A DNA stretch of 6,240 bases from CAYHZL01 sp964361075 (GTDB lineage: Bacteria > Bacteroidota > Ignavibacteria > UBA10030 > UBA8401): positions 1 to 6,240 of the forward strand of contig CAYHZL010000200.1 in the NCBI GenBank assembly GCA_964361075.1, written 5' to 3'. The notes under the pieces are model-generated. The model was not told the origin of the DNA. It did no database searches and worked only from the letters and a program-made list of their open reading frames with translations. The stretch's first letter is position 1, and every line of letters starts with the position of its first letter. The position numbers and the translations under genes are program-made. Shown here one piece after another: positions 1-5,652 of this stretch.

Positions 1-90
1 TCAAGGGGGAATAAGAGCGAGGAAATCCCCCTTGAAAAGGGGGTGTCCCGATTTGTTTTTTAATCGGGACGGGGGATTAGTTTTTTTTTT
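1..90. repeat. GC-rich compound palindromic repeat
   Basis: Two inverted repeats sit side by side. The first is a perfect 10-bp pair, TCAAGGGGGA at 1-10 with TCCCCCTTGA at 26-35. The second is a perfect 9-bp pair, GTCCCGATT at 45-53 with AATCGGGAC at 62-70. An alternative outer pair, AATCCCCC at 24-31 with GGGGGATT at 71-78, encloses the second hairpin, so the arms can re-pair in more than one way. The G/C-run composition contrasts sharply with the AT-rich DNA that follows. Such runs are typical of dispersed intergenic repeats in Bacteroidota/Ignavibacteria-type genomes; that it is multicopy is inferred, because only one copy is visible. The window edge may truncate it. Confidence 0.6.
24..90 (+). 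terminator. Possible intrinsic terminator (hairpin plus T10)
   Basis: The nested stem formed by 24-31 with 71-78 and 45-53 with 62-70 is followed, after AG, by ten consecutive Ts at 81-90. A GC-rich stem followed directly by a T tract is the classical Rho-independent terminator layout for + strand transcription. It would end a transcript coming from left of the window and insulate the pilin-like genes from it. It may equally be just the end of a dispersed repeat. No upstream gene is visible to confirm the terminator role. Confidence 0.45.
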
Positions 91-357
91 GGAAATACTG
101 AAATTATGCGAAGCATGCATACGCACAAAAAATACGCTGAGGAGTTACAAATTAACATACATTCTTTTTCACCCCTCACACATTCTTTTTTTTACTTCCT
201 TCTAGTAATTGTGCTAAAAATCAAAGAGTAGAAACTCCCGAAGGGATGGCTTTGCCACATATAATTATTCTTTTCTTGCATTTTTGGTGCTGGATTTTTA
301 GCTTATTATGTGAAGCGAACTATTAAAGTCAATGTGTAGGAAAAATGATTAATCTAA
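91..357. other. AT-rich leader region without a gene
   Basis: I see no convincing coding sequence here. The stretch is AT-rich with several T runs. It contains two adjacent tiny hairpins, TCCC-GAA-GGGA at 236-246 and TGGC-TTT-GCCA at 247-257, followed directly by a perfect TATAAT at 260-265 and later a TATTAT at 304-309. Neither hexamer has a good -35 partner at 16-18 bp. Promoter activity for the three downstream genes must nonetheless lie here or further left, because the first gene is preceded by the terminator-like structure. AGGA at 338-341 is the only Shine-Dalgarno-like stretch, and it is 16 nt from the ATG at 358, which is further than usual. Confidence 0.4.
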
Positions 358-879
358 ATGGGACAAACAATATTAACAGCAGGTTTTTTTGTTCTGTTGA
401 CGGTTGCTGTAATAAATGCATACATAATGATTGGAGATTATGACCAGGCTTATTATGAAGATGAAGCTCTTGAGACTGCAACGGGTTTGGCAAGTACACT
501 TATGAGTGAAATTTCTACAAAAAAATTTGATGGCAATATAGGAAGTGATCCGAACACGTACTATTATACAAATCAGTTTGATGTAACACTTGGACCTTCA
601 ACAGCAGAAAGAAATTTGATAAGTCCTTGGCCAGATCAGGTACCATATAAATCTACAACTAGTTACAACGATATTGATGATTATAATGGGTACATTAGAA
701 ATGCAAATTCAACTACAATGTCCGGATACCAATTGACTGTTACAGTATATTATGTAACAAAATCTTCGCCTGATGTTTCAACTTCTTCGAGACAAACTAT
801 AAAACGTGTGAATATCAGAGTGATACAATCGCAGTATTTACCAAACGGAACCACGTTCAGTAAAATATTTTCTTACTAA
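358..879 (+). CDS. Pilin-like protein, PilV/GspI-type (GQTILT N-terminus)
   Basis: This 173-residue protein has a two-residue N-terminal stub (MG), one strongly hydrophobic segment (about residues 5-25) and then an extracytoplasmic domain rich in Tyr, Ser and Thr. That is the architecture of type IV pilins and pseudopilins. The start GQTILT resembles the prepilin box GFTLIE, but Thr replaces the usual Glu at +5; whether a prepilin peptidase cleaves after Gly2 is unknown. After the anchor comes an Ala/Leu-rich helix with LASTLMSEI, similar to the helix of PilV/GspI minor pilins. Residues 103-112 carry a YNDIDDYNGY motif, followed by beta-strand-like TVTVYYV and KRVNIRVIQSQYL, and the protein ends in SY. 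The same blocks recur in the last gene of the window, so the two are paralogues. The ATG at 358 is fixed by an in-frame TAA immediately upstream. The next gene begins 4 nt after the stop. The PilV/GspI assignment is inference; the membrane-anchored pilin-like form is firmer. Confidence 0.72.
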   Translation: MGQTILTAGFFVLLTVAVINAYIMIGDYDQAYYEDEALETATGLASTLMSEISTKKFDGNIGSDPNTYYYTNQFDVTLGPSTAERNLISPWPDQVPYKSTTSYNDIDDYNGYIRNANSTTMSGYQLTVTVYYVTKSSPDVSTSSRQTIKRVNIRVIQSQYLPNGTTFSKIFSY

Positions 880-883
880 TCGA

Positions 884-1441
884 ATGGCAACAATACTTGA
901 CATACTTGGCTCGATGGTGATTCGAGGAGCAATTGTACTAATAATGTTGAGTTTAAATCTTAGTATGCACAATGCATTGTATCAGAAAACTCAAAGACTC
1001 ATGGTTAAACAAAACTTAACTGTACCTTCACAAGTTTTTTTATCCGATTTAATTTTGGCAGGATATAATGCAACTCCATCAACGACCATGCAAACTGCTC
1101 TTCCAACTGAGATTCAATTTTTAGGCGATGTGGATAATAATTCTGTTACAGAAACAGTTCGTTATTATCTTAGTGCTGCAGCAGGCACTGTTCCTGAACA
1201 TCGAATTCTGTACCGCTCAATAAACGGATCAGTATCTGAAGTTGCACGAGATATAGATTCATTAACTTTTCTCTATTACGATGCGAGTGGAGTTGTAACA
1301 GGTACTCTTGCAAATATTAGATCAGTGTATGTGCAATTTTCTATGGTGTCCGGTTATGCGCTGACTAACGATGTAGAGCAGCAAGAATACGAGAAAGCTT
1401 TTTGGGAACGACTGATTGTCCCGCCAAATCTTCAGTTGTGA
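884..1441 (+). CDS. Minor pilin-like protein, PilW/GspJ-type
   Basis: This 185-residue protein has a short N-terminal stretch (MATILDILGS), a hydrophobic segment at about 11-27 containing an Arg (MVIRGAIVLIML), and a soluble domain. The soluble part reads like PilW/GspJ minor pilins: a SDLILAGYN block after the anchor (compare the DLRxAGY region of that family), EIQFLGDVDNN, VRYYL, HRILYRSING, and DSLTFLYYDASG followed by ANIRSVYVQFS. No canonical GFTLIE box is present. LG-S at residues 8-10 could mark a processing point, but Glu+5 is absent and Arg lies in the hydrophobic segment. The gene starts 4 nt after the preceding stop and ends 12 nt before the next start, so co-transcription and perhaps translational coupling are likely. 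There is no clear Shine-Dalgarno site. A later ATG at 914 would remove the polar N-terminus and has no better ribosome site. A placement at the filament tip is inferred from the family. Confidence 0.68.
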   Translation: MATILDILGSMVIRGAIVLIMLSLNLSMHNALYQKTQRLMVKQNLTVPSQVFLSDLILAGYNATPSTTMQTALPTEIQFLGDVDNNSVTETVRYYLSAAAGTVPEHRILYRSINGSVSEVARDIDSLTFLYYDASGVVTGTLANIRSVYVQFSMVSGYALTNDVEQQEYEKAFWERLIVPPNLQL

Positions 1442-1442
1442 A

Positions 1443-1448
1443 AGAAGG
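1443..1448 (+). promoter_or_regulatory. Ribosome binding site of the third pilin-like gene
   Basis: AGAAGG lies 5 nt upstream of the ATG at 1454. It is one of only two good Shine-Dalgarno sites in the window and supports that start. It begins just after the TGA of the previous gene. Confidence 0.6.
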
Positions 1449-1453
1449 TTGCT

Positions 1454-1966
1454 ATGGGAACATCTAAGATAGTTTTTATTTCCGGACTATATATTATTAT
1501 GGGGTTCTATATGCTTGCATTTAAAACATCAAATGAGGCGATGGATAGCGTTGCTCGAAATCAAGCCGTACAAAACCAAGCAGAACAAATTGCGATGAGT
1601 GGAATTTATTATGAAATAAATGATATTTCGCAATGGTGGCCCGCAAGTTATTGGTGGAATACCTTTAATGCATCTAGTTACTATGGCTCCTGGTTTCATT
1701 TTGTGGGAAAGAGTTTTGCGAATGGAACACTTGATGTAACGGTAACTGCATTAAGTTCTACTACCGCACGCATCACCGCAACCGGATATTATGGAACCGA
1801 CACATATCAAAGCGGTAATTTACTCTATCAAGATAAACGGCAAGTAACGATAACTGCTGAAGCGACATGTCTTTCTTGGGTGTATGACGACTACAGCGGA
1901 TGGAAACATTACAATCGTTGGAAGATTACAAAAATATATACACTGCCTAATGTTGCACAAAAGTAA
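1454..1966 (+). CDS. Minor pilin-like protein, possibly PilX/GspK-type
   Basis: This 170-residue protein starts MGTSKIVFISGLYIIMGFYMLAF, which is a very short polar stub followed by a single membrane anchor (about residues 6-23). A helix then reads QAVQNQAEQIAMSGIYYEIND, with the A..xA.xG pattern of PilX/GspK-type minor pilins (compare the A-E-x-A-x-x-G block of that group). The remainder is predicted to be mainly beta structure, with TLDVTVTALSSTTARITATGYYG and RQVTITAEAT-like strands. Eight tryptophans, in clusters such as QWW, YWW and the C-terminal GWKHYNRWK, are unusual for a pilin of this size, and there is one cysteine. The prepilin box and Glu+5 are absent; MG-T could be a minimal leader. 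A clear ribosome binding site supports the start. It is third in the row PilV-like, PilW-like, PilX-like, an order common in T4F minor-pilin operons. The type assignment rests on soft features and position. Confidence 0.62.
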   Translation: MGTSKIVFISGLYIIMGFYMLAFKTSNEAMDSVARNQAVQNQAEQIAMSGIYYEINDISQWWPASYWWNTFNASSYYGSWFHFVGKSFANGTLDVTVTALSSTTARITATGYYGTDTYQSGNLLYQDKRQVTITAEATCLSWVYDDYSGWKHYNRWKITKIYTLPNVAQK

Positions 1967-2077
1967 AAGAAAGATGTGTATGCCAAACATGCGATTCACA
2001 TTTATTATTGATGGCAGAAAAGATGCACAATGCTGATGTTTTTATGATTGTCAGAAGTCTCAATAAATTATTACTGG

Positions 2078-2108
2078 TTGATTTTTCCCCCCTTCAGTTG
2101 TATCTTTT
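2078..2108 (+). promoter_or_regulatory. Possible promoter for gspF-gspE
   Basis: TTGATT at 2078-2083 is separated by 17 nt from TATCTT at 2101-2106, each matching 4 of 6 bases of the sigma70 consensus. Read as a Bacteroidota-type promoter, TTG at 2078-2080 and TATCTTTT at 2101-2108 (consensus TAnnTTTG, last base off) are spaced 20 nt, which is also acceptable. The site lies in the 196-bp gap between the third pilin-like gene and gspF, where a separate promoter would be expected. A run of six Cs sits in the spacer. No Shine-Dalgarno site precedes the ATG at 2163. Confidence 0.3.
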
Positions 2109-2162
2109 CTTATACACACAGTAGAAGTAGTCTTCATCTTTTTTTCATGTAGCCTTACTATT

Positions 2163-3527
2163 ATGCCAGAGTTTAAAATTGACGGAGTTTCACTAGGCGG
2201 AAAACCTGTGCAGGGTGTTATTAACGCCGAGTCTTTGAAAGCTGCCAAAGAACGTGCAGCACAAATGGCGCGCGAACGCAAGTTTAAATTGTCCTCAGTG
2301 CACGCACGAGGAACATTTTTGTACCGCGTAAAAAAGGGTGAAGAAAAACCGCTTGATGGTGAACAGAAAGCGTTCACGAAGCAAGAAGTAATTGATGCGC
2401 TTTCAAAGATGGGGTACACAGTCGTCTATGTGAGAAAAAAATTATTTGATAAAGTCGGTACAGTTCCAGAAGTGGAAGTGGTATCATTTGTTCGTGTCAG
2501 CGCAGATTTAATTAAACAGAAACTGCCGTTCAACGATATGATGGCAATGCTTATCAACGATATTCAAAATAAAACTTTGCGAGAGTGTATTCGCGATATT
2601 AATCAGGAATTGAAACAAGGCAAGGATAGTGAGAAGGCTTTTATTAAGCATGAAAAAGAGTTAGGAAAATTTTGTGCACACATGTTAGGACTTGCTTCGA
2701 AGAGCGGTAACATGGCAGAGATTTATGAAAGCACGGCAAAATTTTTGGAACGGAATGCAACATTCAAAAAAGATTTAAAGAGTGCGTTGATTATGCCAAT
2801 CGTAACACTTTTTATATTATTCTTTGCGGTTGGATATTACGTTGCCTACATCTTTCCTGCAACGGCAAGCTTATTTCAAAAATTTAAAATCGAATTACCT
2901 CCGATGACTGCGGCAACATTGGAGTTGAGCGCGTTTATCACCGGCAATATTATTTGGCTTACGCTTGCATTTGTCATTCCGGTAGTTGCTTTTATACGAT
3001 TTATTTCGACGGAACGCGGCAGATTCTTGCTCGATAAAAATTTATGGAAAATTCCTGCGATGGGCGATCTTCTCCATAAGACAAGTATCGAAATATTTTG
3101 CCGTGTATTTTATGCGTTGTACAGCGGCTCAGGAGAAAATATCGAAGTGATACGTATGGCATCTGAAGCGTGCGGTAATAAATATATGGAACACCAAATA
3201 AAAAATATTGCGCTGCCATTAATGGTAGATAAGGGCGCAGGCATTACCGAAGCATTTGAGGCAACCGGTGTATTTACACGCACTGCAATTTCTCGATTTC
3301 ATTCCGGCGCCGAAACCGGCAATGTGAAAACAACCGCATTGCAACTTGCAGAGTATTATGAAAAAGAAACAGGGTACAGAATGCGCAACGCGATTGATAT
3401 GATTCAACTCGTGATCTCGATGATCATCATGGTTGTGCTGACAGCGTTGACGCTTGTGTCTTCTGAAACAGCGACCATCAAACCAAAACCGCCGAAAGGT
3501 GGATGGATGCACTTCTTGAATTTTTAG
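2163..3527 (+). CDS. Type II secretion/type IV pilus platform protein, GspF/PilC family
   Basis: This 454-residue protein is the inner-membrane platform that, by family knowledge, couples the assembly ATPase to pilin insertion and extraction. It has two T2SSF-type cytoplasmic helical domains, about residues 105-207 and 307-412, and three membrane segments at about 208-230, 261-281 and 413-433. The hallmark A-E-x-G-N turn is present in the second domain (GAETGN, Glu384). In the first domain it reads ASKSGN, with Lys180 replacing the acidic residue. The C-terminal tail after the last membrane segment is Lys/Pro-rich and short. The N-terminal region is about 105 residues and appears to contain two copies of the small GspF N-terminal fold (about 4-48 and 52-95), whereas one is usual. 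The only ATG near the frame start is at 2163, with no visible ribosome site. gspE follows after 24 nt. PilC and GspF cannot be told apart from sequence alone. Confidence 0.9.
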   Translation: MPEFKIDGVSLGGKPVQGVINAESLKAAKERAAQMARERKFKLSSVHARGTFLYRVKKGEEKPLDGEQKAFTKQEVIDALSKMGYTVVYVRKKLFDKVGTVPEVEVVSFVRVSADLIKQKLPFNDMMAMLINDIQNKTLRECIRDINQELKQGKDSEKAFIKHEKELGKFCAHMLGLASKSGNMAEIYESTAKFLERNATFKKDLKSALIMPIVTLFILFFAVGYYVAYIFPATASLFQKFKIELPPMTAATLELSAFITGNIIWLTLAFVIPVVAFIRFISTERGRFLLDKNLWKIPAMGDLLHKTSIEIFCRVFYALYSGSGENIEVIRMASEACGNKYMEHQIKNIALPLMVDKGAGITEAFEATGVFTRTAISRFHSGAETGNVKTTALQLAEYYEKETGYRMRNAIDMIQLVISMIIMVVLTALTLVSSETATIKPKPPKGGWMHFLNF

Positions 3528-3551
3528 TGTTCTTGTACTGAAAGAAATATT

Positions 3552-5339
3552 ATGGCTGATATAGATATCACTGATAAGATCGGTTATACGCTTTTAAAGA
3601 AAGGTATTATTGATTACGAAACGCTTGAGAAATCGCTGCGTGTAAAAGAATCAGAAGCTGCAAAGAAAGACCGGAGAAATCTCGGACAAATTCTTGTCTC
3701 GGAATTTAAAGCGGATCATGATGCAGTATTTCGTGAAGTGTCAAATTTGTATGCGTTCAGAGAAATTTATTTAGCCGATGAAGTTATTGATAAACCGCGC
3801 ATCGAATTCATTCGAAAATTTGTTGATGCGTTGCCGGAGCCAATGCGCGAATTGTTGATTCAAACAAAAATACTTCCGCTGAAATTTGACGAGAAACAAT
3901 CCGACAAATTAATTATTGTGTGCACCGATCCTACCGATAGAAATATCCCAATTGTTGCAAGAAACTTTGCCGTTAAAAAATATGAAGTAACGTATGTCCG
4001 CTTAAAAGAATTACAAAATCTTCTCGAGCAGGTGATACCGCCGCAGAACGAATTTCTCAAACAGCTCGAAGATTCGGGGGTGAATATTGACACCAACGAA
4101 GAAGATTCCAGTGTTGATGAAGAGGCGTTACAGGCAGAAATTAATAAGAGCGCGCTCGCAAATTTGATGGAAGGTTGTATTGTTGAAGCCGTGCGTCAGG
4201 GCGTGAGTGATATTCATATTGTCGCGGCGGAAGGAAACAAAACGAATTTCATGTTTCGTGTGGACGGCAATTTAAAACTTTGGCACTGTCAGGAAAATAC
4301 AATGCCGGAAGCCGTGATGGCGGTTATTAAAGACAGAACAAAAAATGTTGACCGCTTCGAACGTGAGGCAACGCAAGATGGTTTTATTCAGCGCGTGATC
4401 GACGGGCATCAGTTGCGTTTTCGTGTTTCTATTATGCCGATTGTTACCACCGAATTTAAAAATAAATATGAGAGTTGTGTCATTCGTGTGCTCGACGATC
4501 GTAAAGTAATTACTGATTTAAGTAAACTTGGCTTGCAAGGTCCGGCGAAAGATTTATTCTACAAAGCAATTAATAAACCACAAGGCATTATTATTCTTAC
4601 CGGTCCAACCGGTTCCGGTAAATCAACAACGTTAATCGCAGCATTGTATCAAGTTATTGATCCGACAGTAAACGTATTAACAATAGAAGAACCGGTTGAG
4701 TATATCATCAAAGGTGCTCGTCAATTAAAAATTGGTCCGAAGATGACTTTCGAACAATCTATTCGTGGTATTTTGCGCCACGATCCTGATATTGTTCTCG
4801 TTGGCGAAATGCGTGATAAAGTAACGGCAGAAACTGCTATCAAACTTGCAAACACAGGTCATTTAGTGTTCTCAACGCTTCATACCAACGATGCGCCAAG
4901 TGCGGTAGCACGTTTATATAAAATGGGCATTGAACCATTCTTGATCGCGTATGCAATTAACATTATTGTAGCGCAGCGTTTAATTCGTACGTTGTGTAAA
5001 ATTTGTAAGCAGCCGATTGAAGAAAATGAAAAACCGACATTACTGAAATTCGGATTTACCGAAGAAGATATGAAGCAGCACACTTTTTATCGAGCGGTTG
5101 GCTGCGATAAGTGCGGCGGTGGTTATAAAGGAAGAGCTGCAATTCATGAAGCATTATATTTTACCAAAGCGATTAAAGATATTGTACTGAACGCCGGCGA
5201 AAAAGTTGATGAGAATGCAATTCGTGAACAAGCCGCCAAAGATGGAATGTGGACGCTGCGTCGTTCCGGCATGGAACGCATGAAAGAAGGCAATGCATCG
5301 CTTGAAGAAGTTATCGCGAACACTGTTGAAGACGAATAA
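3552..5339 (+). CDS. T4F assembly ATPase, GspE/PilB family
   Basis: This 595-residue cytoplasmic ATPase would form a hexamer powering filament or pseudopilus assembly. Residues about 5-165 resemble the MshEN/T2SSE N-terminal domain (LLKKGIIDYETLEKSL, then LGQILV). An acidic linker at about 172-195 leads to the catalytic core. Visible motifs are the Asp-box region SDIH (219-222), Walker A GPTGSGKS (351-358, Lys357), Walker B DPDIVLVGEMRD (411-422) and His-box TGHLVFSTLHTND (His437, His444). Paired cysteines at 482/485 and 518/521 form the tetracysteine zinc site of GspE/PilB proteins, followed by GYKGRAAIHEAL. PilT/PilU retraction ATPases lack the MshEN domain and zinc site, so this is the extension/assembly type. 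Oddities are GEMRD instead of the usual GEIRD, EREATQDG where ERxPQDG is common (270-277), and extra residues after the RVSxxP strand (about 299-308). The ATG has only a weak AAAGAAA upstream. The order F then E is the reverse of the common gspE-gspF order. Confidence 0.94.
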   Translation: MADIDITDKIGYTLLKKGIIDYETLEKSLRVKESEAAKKDRRNLGQILVSEFKADHDAVFREVSNLYAFREIYLADEVIDKPRIEFIRKFVDALPEPMRELLIQTKILPLKFDEKQSDKLIIVCTDPTDRNIPIVARNFAVKKYEVTYVRLKELQNLLEQVIPPQNEFLKQLEDSGVNIDTNEEDSSVDEEALQAEINKSALANLMEGCIVEAVRQGVSDIHIVAAEGNKTNFMFRVDGNLKLWHCQENTMPEAVMAVIKDRTKNVDRFEREATQDGFIQRVIDGHQLRFRVSIMPIVTTEFKNKYESCVIRVLDDRKVITDLSKLGLQGPAKDLFYKAINKPQGIIILTGPTGSGKSTTLIAALYQVIDPTVNVLTIEEPVEYIIKGARQLKIGPKMTFEQSIRGILRHDPDIVLVGEMRDKVTAETAIKLANTGHLVFSTLHTNDAPSAVARLYKMGIEPFLIAYAINIIVAQRLIRTLCKICKQPIEENEKPTLLKFGFTEEDMKQHTFYRAVGCDKCGGGYKGRAAIHEALYFTKAIKDIVLNAGEKVDENAIREQAAKDGMWTLRRSGMERMKEGNASLEEVIANTVEDE

Positions 5340-5340
5340 G

Positions 5341-5361
5341 CATTTGTAGAAATTGCAAATG
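5341..5361. other. Weak hairpin just after the gspE stop
   Basis: CATTTG at 5341-5346 pairs perfectly with CAAATG at 5356-5361 across a 9-nt loop, starting one base after the gspE stop codon. The stem is only 6 bp and AT-rich, and no T tract follows. It might be a weak transcript end or a processing signal, but it is not a convincing intrinsic terminator. The rest of 5362-5492 shows no gene or structure I can support. Confidence 0.2.
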
Positions 5362-5492
5362 TCTGAAAGCCCTCATTCGTCTGCACACTAAAATTTTGCA
5401 TAGATACACGCGGCATAAAATTTGCACTTTGCACGTAAAGTAGTATTCGTGCTTTTCGCCACAGCATTTTCTTTATTTGTTCACCATTTTCG

Positions 5493-5620
5493 TATAGGAC
5501 ATCTCTAAAAACCTTCAAGGTTTAACTTGACCAAATTTTGTGATGTTAAAATTTTATGGTACATCGCAAAAACAAAAAAACCTTGAAGGTTTCGTAACAA
5601 GTTTTTAGAGATGCCCTATA
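5493..5620. mobile_element. MITE-like element with 18-bp terminal inverted repeats and TA flanks
   Basis: TAGGACATCTCTAAAAAC at 5495-5512 is the reverse complement of 5601-5618 with a single mismatch (A versus G at the fifth position). The 124-bp element is bounded on both sides by TA (5493-5494 and 5619-5620), consistent with a TA target duplication. Inside each end is a second inverted pair, AAACCTTCAAGGTTT at 5509-5523 and its exact reverse complement at 5578-5592; each copy is itself palindromic around its central base. An 8-nt stretch at 5593-5600 on the right has no partner on the left. The core is AT-rich and non-coding, so the element could only move with a transposase supplied elsewhere. 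TA duplication fits IS630/Tc1-mariner or some IS5-group transposases; which one cannot be decided from this copy. It sits between gspE and the last pilin-like gene. Confidence 0.8.
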
Positions 5621-5630
5621 GTTAAATTTG
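5602..5630 (+). promoter_or_regulatory. Possible Bacteroidota-type promoter for the last pilin-like gene
   Basis: TAAATTTG at 5623-5630 matches the Bacteroidota -7 consensus TAnnTTTG at every fixed position. About 18 nt upstream lies TTTTT (5602-5606), a poor version of the TTTG/TTG -33 box, located in the right terminal repeat of the MITE-like element. A transcript starting a few bases downstream would have a leader of about 15-20 nt with the ribosome site at 5644-5647. The -33 half is weak, so this is tentative. Confidence 0.35.
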
Positions 5631-5643
5631 GTTCTTGTCGTGT

Positions 5644-5647
5644 GGAG
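5644..5647 (+). promoter_or_regulatory. Ribosome binding site deciding the start at 5653
   Basis: GGAG lies 5 nt before the ATG at 5653, ideal spacing. The alternative in-frame ATG at 5635 would put this site inside the coding sequence, has no site of its own, and would add six residues (MSCGVL) ahead of the membrane anchor. The shorter start also aligns with the MGQ start of the paralogue at 358. Confidence 0.65.
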
Positions 5648-5652
5648 TACTT

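Noticed and set aside
236..265. Cyclic-di-GMP or other riboswitch in the leader of the pilin-like genes
   Set aside because: Pilus genes are sometimes under such control, so I looked for it. Only two 4-bp hairpins are present, and neither the conserved GEMM core nor any other riboswitch core I know is visible on either strand.
1974..2036. Tiny + strand frame of 20 codons in the gap before gspF
   Set aside because: Too short, no recognisable content, and the only upstream purines are a generic A/G run; likely chance.
2060..2419. Open frame on the minus strand at the start of gspF
   Set aside because: It overlaps a confident GspF coding region, has a low-complexity Ser/Cys-rich translation and resembles no family I know; it is an antisense shadow.
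3001..3512. Two minus-strand open frames inside gspF
   Set aside because: They overlap conserved GspF membrane and T2SSF segments, and their translations look random.
3860..5083. Minus-strand open frames inside gspE
   Set aside because: The opposite strand encodes the conserved ATPase throughout these positions; no ribosome sites or family features are visible.
5144..5518. Minus-strand open frame covering the gspE 3' end and the following gap
   Set aside because: Most of it is antisense to the conserved zinc-site region of GspE, and its N-terminal part runs into the MITE-like element; no support as a gene.
5527..5557. Outward promoter inside the MITE-like element (TTGACC at 5527-5532)
   Set aside because: The -35-like box is good, but no -10-like hexamer lies at 16-18 nt.
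5635..5652. Upstream in-frame ATG for the last pilin-like gene
   Set aside because: It lacks a ribosome site, while GGAG sits 5 nt before the ATG at 5653, and the longer N-terminus does not align with the paralogue.
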